This document shows positions 1-5,415 of a DNA stretch of 5,841 bases, piece after piece. How positions within the stretch are numbered: position 1 is the stretch's first letter; every line of letters starts with the position of its first letter. The notes beneath the pieces are model-generated. The model worked only from the letters and a program-made list of their open reading frames with translations, was not told the origin of the DNA and did no database searches. The DNA comes from JBBAAW01 sp041658075 (GTDB lineage: Bacteria > Patescibacteriota > WWE3 > UBA101185 > UBA10185), in assembly GCA_041658075.1 (NCBI GenBank), contig JBBAAW010000031.1, forward strand, positions 1 to 5,841. Direction: 5' to 3'. Both the position numbers and the translations under genes were made by a program.

Positions 1-957
1 GAGTTTATCCTCCGGCAAAATTGTCCCAAGCCCCGTGTCAACCAAAATTTTGGCGTTTTCGTATTGTTCGTTATGCGACACCCAGGGAATAGGAATTAAC
101 AAACAAGGTTTTTTTAATGCCAAAAGTTCACCTGTGGTATGCGCCCCCGATCTAGAAACTACTAAATCACTTTTAGAAAAAGCTTCCCCAATTTCGTCCT
201 CAAAAATAAACTTGCGCAAATAGTATTTTCCGATCGTATTACTAAGTTCGCTTTTTAAACTCGTCAACATCTCAAAGTCGCTAAAAACTGAATTGTCTCC
301 ACACTGATGAATCACATTACAAAAACTCAAAAGGTTACTCAAACATTCGCCCACAACTTTATTTATTACGTGAGAGCCAATTTTTCCTGTGGTTATGTAG
401 ATAGTTGGCAAATTACTTTCGATCAAAAAACTTTGCGACTTAACCTCAAAAATCTCTTTTCGCAGGGGCAAACCCACAAAAACGGTTTTTTCTTTAGGAA
501 AGTATTTTTGCGACTGCAACCAAGAAACCAACACCTTTTTGGTAAATTTTGACACTACACGATTAGCCCAACCCGCCACTACAGTTTGCTCATGAGTAAT
601 AGAAGGAATCCCCAAAACCCACCCCGCAATCACTGTGGGCACTGCAATATAACCACCAAAGGATAAAATAGCATCGGGCTTAATTTTTGTAAGCAAGTAC
701 AAACATTGAAAAAAACCAAAGGGAATCTTTGCCAATCGCTTTAGGTTTAGTGTGCGATAAAACTTCCCTGCGTGAATGTGGTAAAAGGGGATATTCAACG
801 CGGTAATCTCGCGAAATTCAAGTGTGGGATTTTTATCGCCAAGCGCGGAAAATTTGTGTCCAAACCAACAGATCTGCACATTCGGATAATCCTCCCGTAG
901 TTTTTTAATGACCGGAAGCGCGCTGCTGTGGTGTCCCCCTGTAATTACAATTTTCAT
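1..957 (-). CDS. murG: MurG, lipid II-forming GlcNAc transferase (3' end cut by window edge)
   Basis: MurG transfers GlcNAc from UDP-GlcNAc to lipid I on the inner face of the membrane, giving lipid II. The frame is open from ATG at 957 to base 1, giving 319 residues; the family is usually about 350-370, so roughly the last 30-50 are missing. Visible GT-B (GT28) motifs are the N-terminal glycine loop TGGHHSSALP (about 6-15), FGGYIAVP (100-107), HEQTVVAGWANR (122-133), VGLPLR (161-166), a second glycine loop TTGKIGSH (189-196), and the UDP-binding stretch RSGAHTTGE (269-277) followed by HNEQY (295-299). E277 and Q298 align with the ribose- and acceptor-contacting Glu and Gln of E. coli MurG. 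The loops differ from the usual GGTGGH and GGSxGA, but the key His, Glu and Gln remain. The ATG overlaps the VOC gene stop as ATGA, so translation is probably coupled. There is no strong ribosome-binding site. Identity is firm. Confidence 0.94.
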   Translation of the reverse strand, partial: MKIVITGGHHSSALPVIKKLREDYPNVQICWFGHKFSALGDKNPTLEFREITALNIPFYHIHAGKFYRTLNLKRLAKIPFGFFQCLYLLTKIKPDAILSFGGYIAVPTVIAGWVLGIPSITHEQTVVAGWANRVVSKFTKKVLVSWLQSQKYFPKEKTVFVGLPLRKEIFEVKSQSFLIESNLPTIYITTGKIGSHVINKVVGECLSNLLSFCNVIHQCGDNSVFSDFEMLTSLKSELSNTIGKYYLRKFIFEDEIGEAFSKSDLVVSRSGAHTTGELLALKKPCLLIPIPWVSHNEQYENAKILVDTGLGTILPEDKL

Positions 958-1304
958 GATTTCTTTCTTTGTATAAACTGAATTTTATTTTTATCGGAAT
1001 CTAGAATACTAAACTCAATCCCATAATCCTTATATGTAAGTTCTTTTCTTATATCAAGACCTTTCCCTTTAATATCTTTGTAAAGTTGCTCGATACCTGT
1101 TACCGCAATAAAAACGCTTTGTGCCCCAGGCACTTCCCTTTCTTCTGTTGCTTTCTTAACACTTAATCTGGCTCCGTTTGGAAAAATAAATGACGCAAAC
1201 TTACCTGAAGTCGAGTATTCCAATTTAAAACCCAACTCATTAACATAGTACTCGATTATTTTTTCAATATCGTGGCTATAAAAAACTACGCTATCTAAAT
1301 TCAT
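954..1304 (-). CDS. VOC-fold (glyoxalase/bleomycin-resistance-like) protein
   Basis: A 116-residue protein with the paired beta-alpha-beta-beta-beta pattern of the vicinal oxygen chelate superfamily. The first half runs from the N-terminal strand through the helix IIEYYVNELGF to the strand around FPNGARLSV. The second half runs from SVFIAVTGIEQLYKDIKGKG to the closing strand near DKNKIQFIQ. The length is typical of a single VOC domain that dimerises. Compared with E. coli glyoxalase I, the first metal-ligand His is Ser (S5), the final Glu is Gln (KIQFI), and the His at the start of the second module is absent. It may therefore bind no metal and could be a binding protein instead of an enzyme; the substrate is unknown. 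It begins with ATGA overlapping the upstream stop, has a good GGAGG ribosome-binding site, and ends with ATGA overlapping murG. The fold is fairly sure and the function is not. Confidence 0.8.
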   Translation of the reverse strand: MNLDSVVFYSHDIEKIIEYYVNELGFKLEYSTSGKFASFIFPNGARLSVKKATEEREVPGAQSVFIAVTGIEQLYKDIKGKGLDIRKELTYKDYGIEFSILDSDKNKIQFIQRKKS

Positions 1305-1618
1305 AAAATCAAATCCTCCATTTTAATAACATCGATGGCTGGTATTTCGTAAGGGTGAGTTCTCTTAATCGCTTTAACCACATCGGGCAATTTATCCTCG
1401 GGACAGACCATCTCGATCTTTTCCTCCGACTCTCTGCTCATTTTTCCAACCTCACCTATGGTTGGATTAGAACCTTCCTCACTTTTCCAATTTCCAAATC
1501 CAGGAGTTATAAAAGCGCAATGCGTATAATTTCCCATAACGCCTGCACCTGCTCCCGACATCGCATCTATAAGCTTTGTGGTGTATTCTTTTGGCGACAT
1601 TACAAAGATTTTAAACAT
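1301..1618 (-). CDS. Stand-alone YqfO/COG3323-type PII-like domain protein
   Basis: A 105-residue protein that resembles the PII/CutA-like module found inserted in some NIF3/YqfO proteins and also found alone (COG3323 type). Diagnostic stretches are the N-terminal strand FKIFVMSPKEY, GAGAGVMGNYTHC (22-34), PTIGEVGK (52-59) and the closing HPYEIPAIDV (88-97). Family members are trimeric ferredoxin-like folds thought to bind metals or small ligands; no reaction is established. The frame is open upstream to 1720, but that part lies inside the ftsW coding sequence and encodes no family-like residues. The ATG at 1618 starts exactly where the family begins and lies 25 bases after the ftsW stop. No clear Shine-Dalgarno precedes it, so reinitiation after ftsW is likely. 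Its stop overlaps the next start as ATGA. The family call is good; the cellular role is unknown. Confidence 0.82.
   Translation of the reverse strand: MFKIFVMSPKEYTTKLIDAMSGAGAGVMGNYTHCAFITPGFGNWKSEEGSNPTIGEVGKMSRESEEKIEMVCPEDKLPDVVKAIKRTHPYEIPAIDVIKMEDLIL
1315..1319 (-). promoter_or_regulatory. Shine-Dalgarno for the VOC gene
   Basis: The minus strand reads TGGAGGATTTGATTTTATG, so a full GGAGG lies 10 bases before the ATG at 1304, inside the end of the YqfO-like gene. It is the clearest ribosome-binding site in the window. It supports the ATG at 1304 and shows that this organism's ribosomes probably use SD pairing, which makes the SD-less starts elsewhere more notable. Confidence 0.75.
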
Positions 1619-1643
1619 ATCTACAGGGTATTTTACATCAAAC

Positions 1644-2840
1644 CTAGTTGTCCTGTCGTCTATAAATATTAGAAACCAAACCCAACCCCGCCAAAGCAAA
1701 AACCATGGATGAACCGCCATAAGAAATAAACGGAATTGGCATACCCGTAAAGGGAATAAGATTTACCGTAGCGTACAGATTTATTAGGTATTGAAAGAAA
1801 ATCCACGCGCAAACACCCGCTCCCACCATTTTTTCATACAACGAAACCGCGTTTGAGGAAATTTTAATCATCTCAAAAGCCAAAAACCCAAACCCAAAAA
1901 CCACTATCAAGCTTCCCAAAAAACCCATCTCTTCGCCCACCACGGCAAAAATGGAGTCGCCGATAATTTCCGGTGTATAGTGGGCCTTTTGTTTAGATTG
2001 ACCCACTCCTACACCAAAAGCTCCGCCCGAACCAAGTCCAATTAATATTTGTTCACTTTGGTACGACTCTTTAAGCTCCGACTGATTTCCAGGATTGAAT
2101 AGAGTTTCAAAACGTTCTCGTCTATATGGGGATATCAGAATAAACGCAATACCAACCAAAACAAACACGGGAACTAAAACAAAAGGGGGCTTTAAATCCG
2201 CTCCGGAAATAAAATAAATTATCATAGCAATAATAATTATCAAAACCGCATTACTCATGTTTGGCTGACTCAAAATTAAAAGCGACATTAGAAAGCTAAA
2301 CCCAAAAAAGTAAACAAAAGGCTCGTATTTGCGTTTGGCATTTTTTCTTTGCGACAGCAAAAACATCTTCGATTCTAAAAGAGACGGCATATAAAGAACA
2401 AAGGCCAGTTTTGCAAAATCAGTAGCTTGAAAACCCAAAGTCCCCAAAAACGGAAGTTGCGGAAGCGGAAGCGGATTTAAATATATCCACCGCCTAGCGC
2501 CGTTTTTACAGAGGCAAAAAGCAATATCGTTATCAATGGTGGCTTTACTACAAGGAAAAAATATCGAAGTAAATGACAAAAACGAAAGAGCCACAAGTGA
2601 CGCTACAAAAAGTCCTTTAGATATGCTTTTTAAAAAATTTTGACTTAGTAAAGAAACCAGTATAAAAAGAGCCAGACCCGCTAAAGTCCATACTAACTGT
2701 AATTTTGCGATATAGATGGGATCTTTAAAAAAGCGTTGCGAATAAAGAGGCGAGGCACTGTAGACCGTAATAAGTCCAAAGGCTAAGATGCCAAGCACCA
2801 AATAATAATAACGGCGGGATTTTTGAGCAGTTATTTTCAT
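1644..2840 (-). CDS. ftsW: FtsW/RodA-type SEDS peptidoglycan polymerase
   Basis: SEDS proteins polymerise lipid II into glycan strands in the membrane, FtsW at the division site with a partner class B PBP. This 398-residue protein has about ten hydrophobic segments and the family landmarks: VYSAS (26-30), NGARRWI (113-119), FQATDFAKL (137-145; canonically FQPSEFAKL), SQPNMSNAV (191-199), IGLGSGGAFGVGVGQSKQK (267-285), PEIIGDSIFAVVGEE (290-304) and PFISYGGSS (370-378). D295 aligns with the catalytic Asp (E. coli FtsW D297). The position beside mraY and murG favours FtsW over RodA. The frame is open to an ATG at 2894, but the start at 2840 is chosen because the extra 18 residues are not family-like and TAATG links it to the mraY stop. 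Oddities are a cysteine-bearing insertion (C97, C109, C111) and a proline-rich stretch (122-130) in the outward loop after helix 3. Confidence 0.92.
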   Translation of the reverse strand: MKITAQKSRRYYYLVLGILAFGLITVYSASPLYSQRFFKDPIYIAKLQLVWTLAGLALFILVSLLSQNFLKSISKGLFVASLVALSFLSFTSIFFPCSKATIDNDIAFCLCKNGARRWIYLNPLPLPQLPFLGTLGFQATDFAKLAFVLYMPSLLESKMFLLSQRKNAKRKYEPFVYFFGFSFLMSLLILSQPNMSNAVLIIIIAMIIYFISGADLKPPFVLVPVFVLVGIAFILISPYRRERFETLFNPGNQSELKESYQSEQILIGLGSGGAFGVGVGQSKQKAHYTPEIIGDSIFAVVGEEMGFLGSLIVVFGFGFLAFEMIKISSNAVSLYEKMVGAGVCAWIFFQYLINLYATVNLIPFTGMPIPFISYGGSSMVFALAGLGLVSNIYRRQDN

Positions 2841-3922
2841 TACAAAAGCGACACAAGAATTCCCAAAAAAGCAAAAATTATGCCAAATAGCCAAAAACGC
2901 AGAGTGACCTTGGTTTCCGGCCAGCCTAAAATTTCAAAGTGATGATGCAAAGGCGCCATCAGAAAAATTCTTTTTCTTGTAAGCTTAACGGAGAGTTGTT
3001 GTAAAGGGCTGGATATTCCATCGACTAAAAAAACCATAAGAATTACTATAAGCGCAAATTCGCGATGCAGAAGAATTCCCAGCAATACCAAAGTCGCACC
3101 CAAAACATGAGAACCTACATTTCCCATAAAAACGCGCGCCGGGTAGATATTAAAGTACAAAAAAGGCAAAAGGGCTCCCACAAAAGTCGCGCAAAAAGAA
3201 GAAAGGGAATTAAGACCAAAAATGGCGGAAATTACCCAAAAAGCGCAAAGAGCAAAAAAAGAAAGTCCACCTGCCAAACCGTCCAACCCATCCGTAAAAG
3301 CTACAAAGTTTAAAACAGCTATAAAGAGCAGAAAAATAAAAATTGGATAACCTATACCAATGTGTATGTTACCAATAAGCGGAAACCAGATGTAATCCCA
3401 ACCCAACTTAAAATAAACCCAGTATGATACAAAGCCCGCAATTACTGACTGTATTAAAAACTTTTGGTGCGTTTTTATACCTGCATCAGTTTTGCTACCC
3501 ACTACCCGCCAAAATTCGGTAAAGATAAACCAAGGTTTGAGGATGGTTTTTGACAAAATGACTCCTAATTTGCCAAGCGACAAGGTACCAAAATGATATT
3601 CAAAAAAGCCCGGAAGCCCAGATCTTCTATAAACTTTGGAAAGATCTTCGACTAACCCAAAAAGTCCCGCCAGCGAGGCTACAAAAAGCGGAAAAAGCGT
3701 TTGATCGCGCGACCGATTAAATAAAAAGGTCACCAACCCCACGGTTAGCACAAAAACCAAGCCTCCCATAGTTGGCGTGCCTTTTTTAGCCAAGTGCGTC
3801 TGCGGTCCGTCCATTCGCACATCCTCGCCCATTTGGTACTTGTATACAAATTTTATCCATAGTGGATACAGGGCAAGACTAATAATTGCCGACAAGAAAA
3901 GATGGAGTAGTTGTGTTTCCAT
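2840..3922 (-). CDS. mraY: MraY, phospho-MurNAc-pentapeptide transferase, with altered catalytic residues
   Basis: MraY joins phospho-MurNAc-pentapeptide from the UDP precursor to undecaprenyl phosphate, making lipid I. The 360-residue length and about ten membrane helices fit. Landmarks are RMDGPQTHLAKKGTPTMGG (36-54), the DDxxK-type motif as VEDLSK (91-96), FTDGLDGLAGG (209-219), VFMGNVGS (264-271) and MAPLHHHFE (322-330), then GWPETKV. Two departures stand out: E92 replaces the first Asp of the DD pair, and N268 replaces the Asp of the usual FMGDxGS motif that aligns with E. coli D267. A long stretch, about 97-152, separates the DD-type motif from QKFLIQ; in typical MraY this is about 15 residues. 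The ATG at 3922 follows the MurA-like stop by 9 bases with no Shine-Dalgarno but a TATAAT box close by. Family identity is firm; normal activity is uncertain. Confidence 0.92.
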   Translation of the reverse strand: METQLLHLFLSAIISLALYPLWIKFVYKYQMGEDVRMDGPQTHLAKKGTPTMGGLVFVLTVGLVTFLFNRSRDQTLFPLFVASLAGLFGLVEDLSKVYRRSGLPGFFEYHFGTLSLGKLGVILSKTILKPWFIFTEFWRVVGSKTDAGIKTHQKFLIQSVIAGFVSYWVYFKLGWDYIWFPLIGNIHIGIGYPIFIFLLFIAVLNFVAFTDGLDGLAGGLSFFALCAFWVISAIFGLNSLSSFCATFVGALLPFLYFNIYPARVFMGNVGSHVLGATLVLLGILLHREFALIVILMVFLVDGISSPLQQLSVKLTRKRIFLMAPLHHHFEILGWPETKVTLRFWLFGIIFAFLGILVSLL

Positions 3923-3930
3923 TGTAAGAT

Positions 3931-3936
3931 ATTATA
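3931..3936 (-). promoter_or_regulatory. Candidate -10 box for a leaderless mraY transcript
   Basis: On the minus strand a perfect TATAAT (3936-3931) overlaps the stop codon of the MurA-like gene and ends 8 bases before the mraY ATG. A start site at the usual distance would fall at or within a base or two of that ATG, giving a leaderless mRNA, which fits the lack of a Shine-Dalgarno. No good -35 hexamer is seen at 16-18 bases (TTAGGA is the nearest). The box lies within a small inverted repeat, TTGTA (3939-3935) and TACAA (3926-3922), which could be an operator or chance. Confidence 0.45.
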
Positions 3937-5203
3937 CAACCGACGCGCCCAGAGTCCTAAGTCGTTCAACTATGTCTTCAAAGCCGTCTTCTATGACCTC
4001 AAAACCGGAAAGTTCGTTTTTACCTTCCACACAAAGAGCATAAAGCAAGTTCACCAACGCGTATCGTAAGTCGCTCACTGCAAGCTGACCAGGTTTTAAT
4101 CTTACCGGACCCTGTATCCTAATTTCAATATTTTCCTCGCCTTTAACTGTATCAATACTTGCTCCCAAACGGTTTAAGTCCTTGATGTAGTCCAAATTTG
4201 TCGCCAAAGGATTTTCAAAAACTACACTTTCTCCTTGGGCAAAACAATCCAAAAAAACCGACATGGGCGCAAAGTCGGTAATAAAACCCGGATGAGGCGA
4301 CACGTTAATTTCCGTTTTTTCAAATGGTTTTCCACTATTGTGCCAAACCCTCATACCCTCGCCTATAAACTCGTAACTTGCCCCAACTTTAGAAAGCCAA
4401 TTTAAAAACGGCAAAAGCCGTGCCCGTTCAATACCTTTTAAAGTAGTATTTCCATTGGTAAGTAGAGTCGCGAGAATAAAAAAAGCGGATTCTTCCCTGT
4501 CAAACGGCAAATCATACTCCACGCCTTTAAAAACACCGCACCCGTTAACACTTATAGACCCGTTTTCCAATCTCTTAACCTCTCCACCCGCTTTATTACA
4601 AAAGTCAAGCAAATCGCCCGTTTCCACATCCGAACAGGGATTTAAAATTGTACTTTCACCGAGAATAAAAAACGCGGTAAGTATTGCCATGTCGGTTAAG
4701 ACCCTTGATTTATAGGGCAAAATCACCTCACCGCATTGCAATTTAACCGCCTCAATATAATAATTATCAAAATCCTCCTTAACTTCCATGCCAAAAGCTT
4801 GCCAAATCTTAGCGTACTGTTGTCCTCTGTCAACCCTTAATACACTCGCTGTGCTTTTTGGCAAAATCGCCTTTCCAAATTTGTGAACTAGAGCCGGTAC
4901 CAAAAAACCCGCGGTTGCCACTTTTGAGCCTTTTTCCAAAGATATTGCCTCGCCCAGCAAATCGTGAGAGTTTATAGTTAGGCGGTTAGAACTGCTCCAA
5001 GTCGCCTTAACACCCAACTCCTGGGCAATTTCTAAGTCGTCCAAAACATAGCGCGACTTTGGAACATTGTTTAAAATACAAGTTTCACCAGACAAGATTG
5101 ATGCGTAAATAAGCTTTAGCGTCAATGCTCGGCTTCCTCCCACCTGCACACTCCCCACCAAAGGAACGCCACCTTCAATTTGAACTTGTTTAGAGTTTGA
5201 CAT
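3932..5203 (-). CDS. MurA-like (EPSP synthase-fold) protein lacking the catalytic Cys
   Basis: MurA adds enolpyruvate to UDP-GlcNAc, the first committed step of peptidoglycan synthesis. This 423-residue protein has MurA length and the two-domain repeat pattern, with clear matches such as SVQVGGSRALTLKL (18-31), NNVPKSRYVLDD (45-56), VSPHPGFITD (301-310), ENPLATNLDYIKDLNRLGA (330-348) and VSDLRYALVNLL (376-387). By hand alignment to E. coli MurA, D305 and R397 are kept (D310, R380) and R120 is kept (R123). However, K22 becomes R25, N23 becomes A26, R91 becomes A96, and the PEP-binding Cys115 becomes T118. This goes beyond the Cys-to-Asp form of fosfomycin-resistant MurA. It may be a pseudoenzyme, a regulator, or an enzyme with another substrate, so no murA symbol is given. 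The ATG lies 2 bases after the secG stop. No strong Shine-Dalgarno is seen. Confidence 0.85.
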   Translation of the reverse strand: MSNSKQVQIEGGVPLVGSVQVGGSRALTLKLIYASILSGETCILNNVPKSRYVLDDLEIAQELGVKATWSSSNRLTINSHDLLGEAISLEKGSKVATAGFLVPALVHKFGKAILPKSTASVLRVDRGQQYAKIWQAFGMEVKEDFDNYYIEAVKLQCGEVILPYKSRVLTDMAILTAFFILGESTILNPCSDVETGDLLDFCNKAGGEVKRLENGSISVNGCGVFKGVEYDLPFDREESAFFILATLLTNGNTTLKGIERARLLPFLNWLSKVGASYEFIGEGMRVWHNSGKPFEKTEINVSPHPGFITDFAPMSVFLDCFAQGESVVFENPLATNLDYIKDLNRLGASIDTVKGEENIEIRIQGPVRLKPGQLAVSDLRYALVNLLYALCVEGKNELSGFEVIEDGFEDIVERLRTLGASVV

Positions 5204-5205
5204 GA

Positions 5206-5406
5206 CTAAATGACCAGAAACAGACTGTTAACAGTAAAGATGACACCAAAGACAATAGTTAAAATAAAGACTCCTTTTTCCACCCCCCGGCGCGATCTGT
5301 ACATTCCAAAAGAACTTGCCACGGAACTGGAGAGACCACTAGCTTTTGACTGAATTAAAACCAATAATATTAAGGCAATGCTTGCAATAATTTGTACGAC
5401 TATCAT
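5206..5406 (-). CDS. secG: SecG, Sec translocon subunit
   Basis: SecG is the small auxiliary subunit of SecYEG and assists SecA-driven protein export. The 66-residue product has the family plan: a first helix (about 2-18), the LVLIQSKASGLSSS motif (15-28; canonical LxLxQxGKGxGLS), a polar loop with SRRGVEK (38-44), and a second helix beginning with the FILTIVFG stretch (47-54). It ends straight after that helix, so the C-terminal tail is minimal. The frame is open upstream to a TTG at 5424, with a GTG at 5412. The ATG at 5406 is preferred because it lies 2 bases after the stop of the upstream gene, is preceded by GGGGTGA, and leaves the normal SecG N-terminus. The MurA-like gene follows after 2 bases. 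Identity is good for so short a protein. Confidence 0.85.
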   Translation of the reverse strand: MIVVQIIASIALILLVLIQSKASGLSSSVASSFGMYRSRRGVEKGVFILTIVFGVIFTVNSLFLVI

Positions 5407-5408
5407 AA

Positions 5409-5415
5409 TCACCCC
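5409..5415 (-). promoter_or_regulatory. Shine-Dalgarno-like site that fixes the secG start
   Basis: The minus strand reads GGGGTGATTATG, so a GGGGTG run sits just before the ATG at 5406 and includes the TGA stop of the upstream membrane-protein gene. The spacing is short (3-5 bases), but it favours the ATG at 5406 over the TTG at 5424 and suggests coupled translation. Confidence 0.45.

Noticed and set aside
35..223. Plus-strand open frame of 62 codons near the window edge
   Set aside because: It is antisense to the UDP-binding region of murG and is an incidental frame.
307..552. Plus-strand open frame of 81 codons
   Set aside because: It lies antisense within murG, which has full family motifs; the translation has no recognisable features.
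1355..1672. Plus-strand open frame of 105 codons
   Set aside because: It is antisense to the YqfO-like gene, whose protein matches a known family; no homology-like features in the plus frame.
1619..1720. N-terminal extension of the YqfO-like protein
   Set aside because: These codons overlap the conserved C-terminal end of ftsW, and the family sequence begins at the ATG at 1618.
2455..2478. Short GGAAGC/GGAAGT tandem-like repeat
   Set aside because: It encodes the Leu-Pro stretch of the FtsW loop and is too short to call a repeat element.
2841..2894. N-terminal extension of FtsW to an upstream ATG
   Set aside because: The 18 extra residues overlap the MraY C-terminus and do not look like FtsW; TAATG at 2838-2842 gives a natural coupled start.
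3065..3313. Plus-strand Lys/Arg-rich frame resembling a basic ribosomal-type protein
   Set aside because: The basic composition is the complement of hydrophobic TTT/CTT-rich codons of mraY; no real motif is present.
3777..4043. Plus-strand open frame across the MurA-like/mraY junction
   Set aside because: It is antisense to conserved MraY and MurA-like ends and has no family features.
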